From positions 434,001-498,000 of the forward strand of contig JACKCG010000002.1 in the NCBI GenBank assembly GCA_020634135.1: 64,000 nucleotides of DNA, read 5' to 3'. This DNA comes from Anaerolineaceae bacterium. Lineage in GTDB: Bacteria > Chloroflexota > Anaerolineae > Aggregatilineales > Phototrophicaceae. Positions within the stretch are counted from its first letter, which is position 1, and each line of letters begins with the position of its first letter. Below the pieces are notes generated by a model, which was not told where the DNA came from, searched no databases, and was given only the letters and a program-made list of their open reading frames with translations. The position numbers and the translations under genes were made by a program. This document shows, one piece after another, positions 25,780-34,800 of this stretch.

Positions 25780-25827
25780 GAACGCTGCTTACCCTCAAGC
25801 TCCGGGGTCGGCAGCGTTCGTTTTTTT
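25780..25827 (+). terminator. Intrinsic terminator after the giant PKD gene
   Basis: GAACGCTGC (25780-25788) pairs perfectly with GCAGCGTTC (25811-25819), followed by G and seven T. A second hairpin, AGGAGA with TCTCCT, lies just upstream at about 25735-25760. Confidence 0.85.
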
Positions 25828-25895
25828 GCGTAATTGCGCCAATAAAGAGAGCGGGCATAATGCCCACTGTCAGCCAAAAATCAGGCGCACAATTG

Positions 25896-26909
25896 CTATG
25901 CCCGCTGGTCGAGGATGACCTTGGCACCATCAAAGTCAAACCGGAAGTCCATGCGCGTCAAACCCTGGGTATGCAGGCCTTTTGTCACCGCGTCCTGGTG
26001 TTCTTCGTGGCAGTAGAGCATCAGGAAGCCACCGCCACCCGCGCCGGTAATCTTGCCACCCAGCGCCCCATTGTTGCGGGCGGTTTCGTAGGCCAGATCA
26101 ATCTGATTGTTGGTGATGTCACTGGTCACGCCGCGCTTTTGCAGCCATGACTGGTGCAGCAGATCGGCGAAATCGTCCAGGCGGCCTTCTTTCACCGTAT
26201 CCACCATCTGCGCGCCCAGCGCCTTAATGCGGTGCATTCGTTCCAGGGTGCTGGTGTCCTGCTGGCGGCTGGCTTTCGACTGCGCGGAGAGGATTTTCTC
26301 GGAATCGCGGGATTTCCCGGTGAAGAACAGCATCAAGCGGCGTTGAAACTGCTCCATCACTTCCGGCGCTACTTCCAGGGGGTTCACCTGAGTGCCATCT
26401 TTGCTGAAGATGATATGCTTGAGGCCGCCAATGGCCGAGCCGTATTCATCCTGCTTGCCGCTGGGCAGCTTCATCTTGTTGATTTCGATGTCGCAGGCCA
26501 TCTCCGCAATATCGCCATTGCTCATGGCCTGCCCGCGCCAGGCAGCCAGAGCCGTAATCATGGAAACCGCCACCGCGCCGGAGCCACCTAACCCGGTGCC
26601 GGGCGGGATCTGCGAGGCGAGAAAGACATCCGCGCCGTTCACGCCACCAAACTCGCGGATGACAGCTTTTGCCAGACCGAGTTCGCCATCCGTCGTGAAT
26701 TCGCTGCCGCGTTCGTGGCGATAAAACACGCGGAAATCGGAAGACATGACCTGTAGGGCGTTTCCTGCTCCATTGGAGATAAATGTATAGATGTAGCGAT
26801 TGATCGCTGTGCTGAGGACCGCGCCTCCAAACTGATTGTAATAGGCGGGCAGGTCGGTGCCGCCGCCACCAAAACTGATACGCACCGGGGCGCGAGCGAT
26901 AAGTAACAA
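25896..26909 (-). CDS. GHMP-family sugar kinase (heptose-7-phosphate/fucose kinase-like)
   Basis: A 337-residue GHMP kinase. Motif 1 is RAPVRISFGGGGTDLPAYY, typical of HddA-like and fucokinase-like members. Motif 2 (ATP loop) is PPGTGLGGSGAVAV. Motif 3 is KITGAGGGGFLMLYC. It probably phosphorylates a heptose-phosphate or a related sugar for cell-surface glycan precursors. I choose TTG 26909, preceded by GGAGG with 5-nt spacing. The in-frame ATG at 26960 has no ribosome site and adds a sequence unlike the family. No nucleotidyltransferase or isomerase neighbour identifies the exact sugar. It converges on the giant PKD gene, which is separated by a terminator. Confidence 0.88.
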   Translation of the reverse strand: MLLIARAPVRISFGGGGTDLPAYYNQFGGAVLSTAINRYIYTFISNGAGNALQVMSSDFRVFYRHERGSEFTTDGELGLAKAVIREFGGVNGADVFLASQIPPGTGLGGSGAVAVSMITALAAWRGQAMSNGDIAEMACDIEINKMKLPSGKQDEYGSAIGGLKHIIFSKDGTQVNPLEVAPEVMEQFQRRLMLFFTGKSRDSEKILSAQSKASRQQDTSTLERMHRIKALGAQMVDTVKEGRLDDFADLLHQSWLQKRGVTSDITNNQIDLAYETARNNGALGGKITGAGGGGFLMLYCHEEHQDAVTKGLHTQGLTRMDFRFDFDGAKVILDQRA

Positions 26910-27102
26910 AATCCCCTCCCCTATAACAGATGAATATGATGAAACATGGTTGCCAGACATGACTGCCCAGCGATAGCGATAGCTGATGAGTCAGATGCAT
27001 CCACCTCTTATCGTACCTTAGTTCACTTAATCATGCCTGCGAATTCTAAGGCAGTCTAAAAAAATACGCTAAAAATTTTGTGAATATTTTATCAGATAGA
27101 CG

Positions 27103-27128
27103 CAAAAACAGCGGGTTTTGCCCGCTGT
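27103..27128 (-). terminator. Intrinsic terminator of the nfeD-stomatin operon
   Basis: On the minus strand ACAGCGGG and CCCGCTGT (27128-27121 and 27115-27108) form a perfect 8-bp stem around CAAAA, followed by TTTTTGCG. It lies 35 nt after the stomatin-like stop. Confidence 0.9.
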
Positions 27129-27162
27129 CGTTGGTTTATTCGGATTACCGGTGTTGTGTGCC

Positions 27163-28095
27163 TCAGTCGCCGGCGCTATCCGACTTGTTATTCCCGCCCA
27201 TTGAGCTGGCGATCTGCTGCACCATAGAGGTCAATTCCATCGGCAGGATAAATTTGGTGGAGGGACTCTGGCCGACAGACCGCAGCATATCCATGTACTG
27301 TAGTGCCATTGTCTTGCTATCCACATCCTTGGCCGCCCCGAAAATTGCCTGGAGCGCGACGGCGAAACCTTCCGCCCTGAGCTGCTGGGACGCACGTTCA
27401 CCCTCGGCCTGGAGAATAGCGGCCTGCTTTTGACCTTCCGCCCTCAACACCGACGATTGTTTTTCACCTTCCGCCACCGCAATGGCCGCTTCACGCTCAC
27501 CGCTGGCGCGTGTGACGGTTGCCCGGCGTTCACGTTCGGCGCTCATCTGGCGGTTCATCGCGTCCTGTACTTCACGCGGGGGTTGGATTTCACGGATTTC
27601 AACGGTTGTAATCTTCATCCCCCAGCGTTCGGTCACTTCGTCCAGCTTGGTACGCAGCGTATCGTTGATCTGCTCACGTTTCGCCAGGACATCGTCCAGG
27701 CTGATGTCACCGATGACCGCACGCAGCGTGGTTGTGGCGATATTCACCGCCGCCGCGACTACGTTTTCGACCTGGAGTACCGCCCGTTTGGGGTCAATCA
27801 CCCGGTAATATACCAGGAAGTCAATCGCAATCGGGGCGTTATCCTGCGTGATTGCCGTCTGTGACGGAATGTCGAGAAACCGTTCACGGACATCTACTCG
27901 CCGCGCCTGCTCGATAAACGGGACAATCAGTACGATGCCCGGCCCGCGTGTCCCGGCGTATCGCCCGAAAGCGAGCACCACCAACCGCTCGGTTTCCGGC
28001 ACGATACGGATCATGCGTGAAATGATATAGAACAGGAACAGGACGATGAAGACAACAAGAATCAGCGTCCCTTGCCCAGCCAACAGGTCTTCCAT
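27163..28095 (-). CDS. SPFH/band 7 (stomatin-like) membrane protein
   Basis: A 310-residue paraslipin-like protein. It has one N-terminal membrane helix (about residues 9-28) and then an SPFH domain (about 30-190) with VPETERLVVLAFGRY, GPGIVLIVPFIE and DVREREFLDIP-like strands. A long charged helix with Ala-Glu-Gly repeats follows (AEGEKQSSVLRAEGQKQAAILQAEGERA), the usual oligomerising coiled coil. It starts 1 nt after the NfeD stop. NfeD/stomatin pairs are established bacterial operons acting in membrane microdomain organisation and quality control. A strong terminator follows. Confidence 0.95.
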   Translation of the reverse strand: MEDLLAGQGTLILVVFIVLFLFYIISRMIRIVPETERLVVLAFGRYAGTRGPGIVLIVPFIEQARRVDVRERFLDIPSQTAITQDNAPIAIDFLVYYRVIDPKRAVLQVENVVAAAVNIATTTLRAVIGDISLDDVLAKREQINDTLRTKLDEVTERWGMKITTVEIREIQPPREVQDAMNRQMSAERERRATVTRASGEREAAIAVAEGEKQSSVLRAEGQKQAAILQAEGERASQQLRAEGFAVALQAIFGAAKDVDSKTMALQYMDMLRSVGQSPSTKFILPMELTSMVQQIASSMGGNNKSDSAGD

Positions 28096-28096
28096 G

Positions 28097-28744
28097 TTAG
28101 TTCGTCTCCTCTATATTCTGGGGCGCTTGCTTATGCTTGACGCCATCTACGAGTAATTGTAAGCCATAACGTTCAAGGACAACCACATCCTCGCCAGATT
28201 TCAGTTTATGGTCACTGGAAGCTGTCCATTGTTCGCCGTTCACATTGACGGTGCCGACGAAATCGCTGCCCACCGCGCTAAATGCCTTGACGACACGCCC
28301 ATAGGCACCGATTAACTGTTTATCATCATCCACAACCGCCGTATGTTCACGGGCTTTCATCATGAGTGGGAGCAGCACCAGCCGGTGATAGACGACGGAT
28401 AGGCCAATCATGACCACTATCAGCAGCCAGGATACCGCGACGCCATCCTGGAAAAGTAAGAAGCTGCCCAATACCTGAAGCACCAGCCCGCCTTCCGCCG
28501 CCCGCGCCCAAGCAGGACTGAGAAATGGGATCAGGAGGAAACTGATGACGCCCAGTACCAGGATCACCACGCCCGCCCAGTTGGTGGGCATTTCGGCCAG
28601 CAGCACAATGCTGCCGACAACCGCGATCACCGAAACCAGTTCAATCACGCCAGTCCCCGGCACGTAAGCCGCAGTGACCCCCACCCACAGGCCGAACAGT
28701 AGGATCAGATAGACAATGTTCGGATCATTCAGAAGGGTTTCCAT
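28097..28744 (-). CDS. NfeD-family membrane protein
   Basis: A 215-residue short NfeD without the ClpP-like serine-protease domain. About five hydrophobic segments occupy residues 10-130. The C-terminal OB-fold domain (about 145-205) has the typical GAYGRVVKAFSAVGSDFVGTV strand-turn and a final VVVLERYGLQLLVD. The OB domain normally binds or positions the partner SPFH oligomer. The stomatin-like gene follows after 1 nt. A TATAAT and a leader hairpin lie upstream. The fold assignment is clear; the client is not known. Confidence 0.92.
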   Translation of the reverse strand: METLLNDPNIVYLILLFGLWVGVTAAYVPGTGVIELVSVIAVVGSIVLLAEMPTNWAGVVILVLGVISFLLIPFLSPAWARAAEGGLVLQVLGSFLLFQDGVAVSWLLIVVMIGLSVVYHRLVLLPLMMKAREHTAVVDDDKQLIGAYGRVVKAFSAVGSDFVGTVNVNGEQWTASSDHKLKSGEDVVVLERYGLQLLVDGVKHKQAPQNIEETN

Positions 28745-28761
28745 CGTTTCTTTTACCTAGT

Positions 28762-28816
28762 GTCAACACTTCAACAAGGGGGATATTCCCTTGTGCTGAC
28801 AATCACTCCTATTATA
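28762..28816 (-). promoter_or_regulatory. -10 box and leader hairpin of the nfeD operon
   Basis: A perfect TATAAT (28816-28811, minus strand) lacks a good -35. Just downstream, GTCA-GC-ACAAGGG (28800-28788) can pair with CCCTTGT (28780-28774) and, after an 8-nt bulge, TGAC (28765-28762). The stem-loop would sit in the first part of the mRNA leader, ending about 18 nt before the start codon. Confidence 0.5.
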
Positions 28817-28896
28817 CCCGAAATCCCCCCTCGACGAATCCTCACTTATTGGGGGACAAAACGCGCTGATTCCGGTGTTACTTATCGTCATCATCT

Positions 28897-29067
28897 TTAC
28901 CGGTGAGGCGCTTTAGTCAGGTATCCACCCAGCAGGCTGGACATGACGGTATTGCCGATCTCCTTCATGGCGCTGTCGCCTTCGTCCCACTTCCGGTTCA
29001 CGCGGCGGTTAATCCACTGACTGTAGGGTCGGAAGAACGGATCAATGCGGCTTCCAGCGCGTCCCGG
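28897..29067 (-). other. Out-of-frame C-terminal tail of the TyrA-like gene
   Basis: In the -1 frame relative to the dehydrogenase, the sequence is open from 29067 to the TAA at 28899-28897. It reads as plausible protein: Asp-Pro-Phe-Phe-Arg-Pro-Tyr-Ser-Gln-Trp, then NRRVNRKWDEGDSAMKEIG and SSLLGGYLTKAPHR. The annotated frame instead ends in a low-information SSDPTVSGLTAA. Inserting one base near 29045 would fuse the two. Confidence 0.65.
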
Positions 29068-29897
29068 TCAGATCGCACCAGTGCGTCCCGCATTTCGCCC
29101 AGCGTATCTAGCAGAGAGTCGAGGTGGCGCAGCAGGTTATCCCGGTTGTTCAGCCAGGAATCGCGCAGGTCGTCGGGGTGTGTGTCGTATAAGCTCCGTG
29201 TGAGCCGTCCGAAGGTTGGATTGGTGAGGCGCTGGGCATCGTCCCAGCCATGACTCCTCTGTGCTGCGTAAAAAGCGGCCACACCAAGAAGTGAAGGCAG
29301 TCCTTCCGTCAGCGCCACGATACCATCGTGTTCCACCGGGTCTACAAAATGCGGCTTTGAGCCGAGCAATGTAGAAAAGTCCGAGGCCAGTTCCACCGCT
29401 TCCTTGATGCACGACGCTGACGGCATGAGCAGCATGTTCCCCTTGTCGAATAAATCCGCTCTGGCATGGACGGTGTCGTCCAGACCATCGAAGAGGTAGG
29501 TGGGGTTGAGAACCGGCGTCATCCCGACGAGATGTACTTCATCCGGCAGGTATTGTTTAGCCCATTCCAGGGAGGGTTGCTTAAGTGGTGACAAGTCGAG
29601 GATCACCGCGCCGGGGCGCATTTCCGACCCCAGGTCACGATAAGCGGACTGCATATCCGCATACGGCAAGCTAAAAACAACGATGTCCTGATTTTGTACG
29701 GCATTAAACAGGTTATTTTCGACCTTCGTGCCAATCCCAGCTTTGAGCGCGTCATCCCGCACACCGCCGCGTGAATCGGCCAGCGTGACGATAAAACTGT
29801 GTTTCGCGTCTTTCTTCACGTTATACCGCTTGAGCGCCAGCGCCACTGAGGCGCCCTCGCGCCCCAGGCCAAGTACCGCTACTGATACCGCTGCCAT
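28998..29897 (-). CDS. Prephenate dehydrogenase-like (TyrA-type) NAD(P)-binding protein, probably frameshifted near its end
   Basis: A Rossmann-fold dehydrogenase-like protein. The dinucleotide site is VAVLGLGREGASVALAL. VVFSLPYADMQSAYRDLG and GAVILDLSPLKQP match TyrA/arogenate dehydrogenase strands. The helical second domain has DPVEHDGIVALTEGLPSLLGVAA. The reading frame stops at 28998, but an adjacent frame continues with protein-like sequence to a TAA at 28897 (separate entry). A one-base deletion near 29035-29065 therefore likely truncates or mis-sequences the gene. ATG 29897 starts at the Rossmann fold; an alternative ATG lies at 29915. No other tyrosine-pathway gene is nearby, so an exact substrate is uncertain. 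Confidence 0.75.
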   Translation of the reverse strand: MAAVSVAVLGLGREGASVALALKRYNVKKDAKHSFIVTLADSRGGVRDDALKAGIGTKVENNLFNAVQNQDIVVFSLPYADMQSAYRDLGSEMRPGAVILDLSPLKQPSLEWAKQYLPDEVHLVGMTPVLNPTYLFDGLDDTVHARADLFDKGNMLLMPSASCIKEAVELASDFSTLLGSKPHFVDPVEHDGIVALTEGLPSLLGVAAFYAAQRSHGWDDAQRLTNPTFGRLTRSLYDTHPDDLRDSWLNNRDNLLRHLDSLLDTLGEMRDALVRSDRDALEAALIRSSDPTVSGLTAA

Positions 29898-30083
29898 GTG
29901 TCTGTTCTCTCCCATGTCTGTTTTCAGATTCTATCCACAGCCCGCCAGGATGGTTCATTCTTCGATCATGGTGCGCCCCGGGTCGAATCATTTCCGTATA
30001 TGCCGCCAATCATACCTGAAAAGACCAGCAGATGGCGACCTGTGTTAAGGAGTCTCTAGGATTTGTGGCTCGCGCCGCGCGGA

Positions 30084-31001
30084 TTAGCTCTCGCGCAGAT
30101 CCACCGAATCACGCCGGGCCGGGGTCGCGTCGTCACCGGATGCCATGTAGTAATAGGGACGCGGGCTGCCAGCGGCGTAGTTGTAGCCGACGAAATGTTC
30201 CCCGTTGGGTGAAATGGCGTAGACGGTAATCCCGCTGTCCTGGTCACGGTGGTAGCGGATGTCCGCCAGGGCTTCCTGTACGGCTTCATTTACGGTGCGC
30301 CCCATCTGCATATAGGCCACCACCATCCGCGCCATACTGGAACGTATGGCGATTTCTCCCACGCCGGTACAGGCCGCCGCGCCATAGCGGTTGTCGGCGT
30401 AAAACCCCGCCCCGGCAATCGGGCTGTCACCCAACCGCCCAGGATACTTCCATGACCAGCCGCTGGTACTGGTTGCCGCCACCATATCTCCCTGCGCATC
30501 CAGCGCCAGGTAAACGGTTGTCCCGCCGGATGTTTTCGTTTCCTGCCTAAAAACGGTCTCCATCAAAGATTGGTTAGGGTTATGGGGGTCAAAGCCGTGT
30601 TCCTGGCACCACGCCAGCCAGTTGTCGTGCATAGCTTCGGTCAGGTTCTCGCCTCGTTCTGCGCCAATTTCGGCGGCGAATCGTGCCGCGCCTTCGCCTA
30701 CCAGCAGCACATGGGGCAGGCGGGTCATCACGGCGTAGGCCATGCTGACTGGGTGGAGAAAGCCTTGCAGCGCCCCCACCGCACCGCTGGCCCGCGTGCG
30801 GCCATCCATCACCCCGGCGTCCAGTTCCATCTGCCCTAATGCGTTGGGGAAACCGCCGCGCCCAACGCTGTCATCTTCAGTGTTGAGTTCAACGGCGCGG
30901 ATACCCTGTTCAATCGCCGTCAATGCAGATTGGCCTTCGCGCATCAACTGCCAGGCAATCGCCGTCCCACTGTTCTTGAAATCCGCCGCTACGAGTAGCA
31001 T
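30084..31001 (-). CDS. Ntn-hydrolase of the glycosylasparaginase/isoaspartyl peptidase family
   Basis: A 305-residue asparaginase-2 superfamily enzyme. Such proenzymes cleave themselves before a Thr nucleophile and hydrolyse N4-(beta-GlcNAc)-Asn or isoaspartyl bonds. The predicted cleavage site is Gly-Gly/Thr-Thr-Val-Tyr. The substrate loop STSGWSWKYPGRLGDSPIAGAG matches glycosylasparaginase (GR-x-GDSP-x-x-GAG). CTGVGEIAIRSS supplies the oxyanion segment. The ATG at 31001 has AGGA 6 nt upstream; the earlier ATG (31037) has none. There is no signal peptide. The DS(V)GRGGFPN block near residue 45 is typical of the glycosylasparaginase branch. It is divergent from cutC. Confidence 0.92.
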   Translation of the reverse strand: MLLVAADFKNSGTAIAWQLMREGQSALTAIEQGIRAVELNTEDDSVGRGGFPNALGQMELDAGVMDGRTRASGAVGALQGFLHPVSMAYAVMTRLPHVLLVGEGAARFAAEIGAERGENLTEAMHDNWLAWCQEHGFDPHNPNQSLMETVFRQETKTSGGTTVYLALDAQGDMVAATSTSGWSWKYPGRLGDSPIAGAGFYADNRYGAAACTGVGEIAIRSSMARMVVAYMQMGRTVNEAVQEALADIRYHRDQDSGITVYAISPNGEHFVGYNYAAGSPRPYYYMASGDDATPARRDSVDLRES

Positions 31002-31122
31002 GATCTGTCCTTTGTGTTGAAAGCTGAATAGAAGCAATATTATTTTACCGCCGCCGCAGCGCGTTTATGCTATACCATTATATTGTCCTGGCGAAATGGG
31101 ACATTGAACGAAAGGAGCAGTT

Positions 31123-31803
31123 ATGACTTATCTGGAAATCGCTGTGTGTTCGCTGGATGATGCGCTGCAAGCCGAAGAGGGCGGCGCGGACAGTATCGAA
31201 CTCTCGGTTGACCTGGCGCACGATGGCCTGACGCCGCCGTTGGAGATGGTGGCGGCAGTTCGCCGGGCGGTGGGTATTCCGGCCCACGTGATTGTACGCC
31301 CGCACGCCCGTGACTTTGTATACACGGATGATGACATCAGACACATTCTTGACCATACGCGCCAGTTTGCCGCGCTGGGGGTCGGGGGGATTGTCTTTGG
31401 CGGGCACACGGCAGCGCACGCCCTGGATGTCACGCTGATTCGCCGCGTGGCGGAAGCAGCGGGGAATGTGCCGGTTACGGTTCACCGGGCGCTCGATACC
31501 TGCGCTGACCCGGATGCTGCACTGCAAGCCCTGGTGGGTGTTGTGCCGCGCATCCTGACTTCCGGCCCGGCGCGATCCGCCTGGGAGGGGCGTGAAGGGC
31601 TGCGGCGCTGGGTGGCGCAGTACGGCAGTCACTTTGAATTCGTGGCTGCGGGCGGTATCAGGCTGGAGCAGGCGCGTGATCTGGCCGCTTATACGGGTGT
31701 TCATACCTGCCACTTTGGCGGGGCGGCGCGGTCAAATGGCGTGGTGGATGCTGGCAAAGTGCGGGCGCTGCGGGAGCAACTCGAAAAGACACACGAATCT
31801 TAA
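31123..31803 (+). CDS. cutC: CutC-family TIM-barrel protein
   Basis: A 226-residue CutC protein. The family was named for copper tolerance, but a copper role is disputed and the biochemical function is unsettled. Signatures: LEIAVCSLDDALQAEEGGADSIEL at the N-terminus, IVRPHARDFVY, GGIVFGG, VTVHRALD and ILTSG. The length is typical. The start ATG 31123 has AAAGGAG 7 nt upstream. It is divergent from the Ntn-hydrolase gene across 121 nt and is followed 87 nt later by the TIR-kinase gene in the same direction. Confidence 0.95.
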   Translation: MTYLEIAVCSLDDALQAEEGGADSIELSVDLAHDGLTPPLEMVAAVRRAVGIPAHVIVRPHARDFVYTDDDIRHILDHTRQFAALGVGGIVFGGHTAAHALDVTLIRRVAEAAGNVPVTVHRALDTCADPDAALQALVGVVPRILTSGPARSAWEGREGLRRWVAQYGSHFEFVAAGGIRLEQARDLAAYTGVHTCHFGGAARSNGVVDAGKVRALREQLEKTHES

Positions 31804-31890
31804 TCTTTTCGTCTCCCGTCATTCGTGGCAGGAATGTCGCCAATCGTCTATACTCAATTCCAGTGGGGCAGTCACTCAACGGGGAATGGT

Positions 31891-34800
31891 ATGGCGAGTG
31901 TTTTTATCAGTTACCGCCGCAGACCAAGCGCGATTCTTGCACAGTTGATCGGGCGCGATTTACGGGAACAGGGCATCGAAGTTTACCTGGATGTCGAACG
32001 CATGGAAGGCGCGGGCGTGTTCCCGTCTCGCCTGATGGATGCGATTGAACAGTGCGATGTGTTTGTCTGCCTGGTGGGTGATACCACCTTTGAATCGGAC
32101 TGGGTGCGACGCGAGATTGAACAGGCGCACCGCCAGGGCAAGCCGATGATCCCGGTTTTCCAGGAAAGCTACGAGCCGATTCCGCTCGATCAAGCTCCGA
32201 CGCACTACATTAAAGAACTGCTGGAACATGATGGTGTGCAGGTATTTGACATCAAGAATGTCTATGTGCCAGCGGCCATCGCGCAGCTGGCGCAGATGGT
32301 CGAAAACACGGCGGGCTGGCACCAGGCGCCGACCAAAGAAGTCGAAATCCCCAGCCAGCCTATCCTCAATATTGATAATCTGAGCGGGCAGACAATTGCC
32401 GGGTATGCAGTGTTGGACTTGCTGGGGCAGGGCGGGATGGGAGCGGTTTATCGCGCCCACCAGACCAGTCTGGGGCGCGACGTGGCGTTCAAGGTGCTGA
32501 CCCCGGCGCTGGCATCCCAACCGGATTACGCACAACGCTTCAGCCGGGAAGCCCGGACTTCGGCGGCGCTGGAACATGCGCACATCGTCCCGGTACATGA
32601 TTATGGCACATTTGGCGGGGTGAGCTATGTCGTGATGCGGCTGCTCACCGGTGGTTCGCTTGCCGAACGCCTGTACCAGGCCCAGGAGAATGGCGGGGAC
32701 TTACCGCCGTTGAGCGAAAGCGCCGAAGTCATTAAGCATCTTGCGAGCGCCCTGGATTATGCTCACAGCCGGGGCGTGATTCACCGAGACATCAAAGCCA
32801 GCAACGTCATGTTTGATGACCAGGGCAGCGCTTTCCTGGTAGACTTCGGTATTGCCAAGCTGACTCATGCGACTACCGGGCTGACCGGTTCCGGCATGGT
32901 GATCGGCACGCCATCGTATATGGCCCCGGAGCAGTGGCGTGGTGAAAGCATCACCCCGGCCACCGACCAGTATGCTCTGGGCGTGCTCGCTTATTCGATG
33001 GTGACCGGGCGGCTGCCATTTGAAGCGCCAACACCCTTCGCCCTGATGCACAAACATCTCAATGAAGAGCCGACCCCGCCGCAGTTCTGGCGCGAGACCC
33101 TGCCGGAAAATATCAAGGCGGTGCTTGACCAGGCGCTTGCCAAGCACCCGCGTAACCGTTTCCCTTCGTGTACGGAATTCGCGGCGGCGCTGGTTGAGGC
33201 GGTTAAGGAAAGCGGCGAAATGCCCAGCGGCTTTTTCCGCAAGCCGCTGCGCGGGAAAGCGGCGTCTCCGGTACGCCCGGTAACACCAACAGCGGGGAAA
33301 GCGCCCACGCCGGCTCCATCGCGCAAGCCTGCGCCCGCTCCAGTTCCGGCTGACGCCGATCTGCCGACGATTACCCCGCCGCCTATGTCAGGGTCGGGAA
33401 CCGGGCAGAGTACCGTTCCGCAGCCCGCTCAGGGTCTTTCTCCGGCGACCACTGGCGAAACGACGCGGGTGAGTCCGCTGCGGGCTATCGGGAGCAAACC
33501 ACTGGTTTGGGGGGCGGCCATCATCGCCTTATTGATTATCTCCGGGTTGGTGCTGGTGGTACTGCCGCAGGCCAGCCAGCAGGCCGCCGGAGAGACGGCG
33601 ACTTCTGCGGCGGAAATTGCGACGGGTACAGCCGGGGCGCTGGCACTCCAGCCAACGGCCACCGATACGCGCACCGCGCCGCCGATAGACACCGCCACAA
33701 AGACGGATACGCCCACTGCAACCCTCACTGCCACGCCGACTGTGACCAATACACCGACGGATACACCCACCGCCACGCCTGCCACGCCAATTGCTATCGC
33801 TTTGCGGAGTATCCCGCTGCGCGGCGGCCCTGGTTTGAATTACCCTCAGGTGGGTTCACTGGTGTTGGGTGAGCAGCTTGATATTGCCGGTATCAGCGAG
33901 GATGGCGCGTGGTATCAGGTGTTGATGGTGGATGGTTCGTTAGGCTGGATGGCGGTTTCACAATCCGACACCTATGGCAATATCGCCGCTGTGCCTATTG
34001 CCCTGGCACCGACGAATACACCGACCAACACCGCCACGCCTACCAATACCGTGACGCCAACGAATACCTCAACGCCGACGGATACCGCGACACCGACGCC
34101 GACATCCACCGATACCCCTACTTCAACGGCGACCCCTACCGCTACGCCAACGGCGACGGCGACCTCAACCCCCACCGCGACGGCCACCCAGACGGCGACG
34201 TTTGCGTTTACAGCGACGCCGACGAATACCATTACGCCGTTCCCGACGAATACTCCAACCCGCCCGGCGCTGGTTAGCTGCCCCGGTGCGCTGCCATCAC
34301 AGTTGTATCCGGGTGCGGCAGGGTTTGTGCGGGATGAAGACCGGCGGGCGGTGAATGTGCGCAGCGGGCCAGGCGTGGATCGGGAACGGATTGACCAGAT
34401 TCAGGTGAATGAAACGTTCACCGTGATTGATGGGCCGACCTGCCGCGATAATCTGGCCTGGTTCCATATTCGTTATGGCGGCGGCGCGCTGGATGGGTGG
34501 ATTGCGGAAGGCGATGATTATTACTTTGTCGCGCCGGTTGGCACGCAGAATACAGGGCCTGTAAGAACACCTCCCCCCGATGGTTATGTGTTATCGGGCA
34601 CATGCTCCCGCGTGCTGATCGAAGATAACTTCACGGGCGGCACGTCACGTAACGACTGGTTCCTGGGAACCGGCAATCGCTCGGTGATGGAAATTGTGAA
34701 CGGCGCGTATGAACTGCGTATTGGCACCGGTTCGGGCAGTAACCCGACAACCTGGGGCAGCCTGCGCGGGTTCATTTTCAGCGATGCCCGCGTTGAAGCG

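Noticed and set aside
29975..29999. tRNA T-loop-like GGGTCGAATC
   Set aside because: No acceptor stem, D-arm or anticodon arm can be built around it on either strand.
34000..34260. Repetitive ACGCCGACG-type DNA, as in an array
   Set aside because: It encodes the Thr/Pro stalk of the TIR-kinase; irregular, in frame, and without spacers, so not a CRISPR array.
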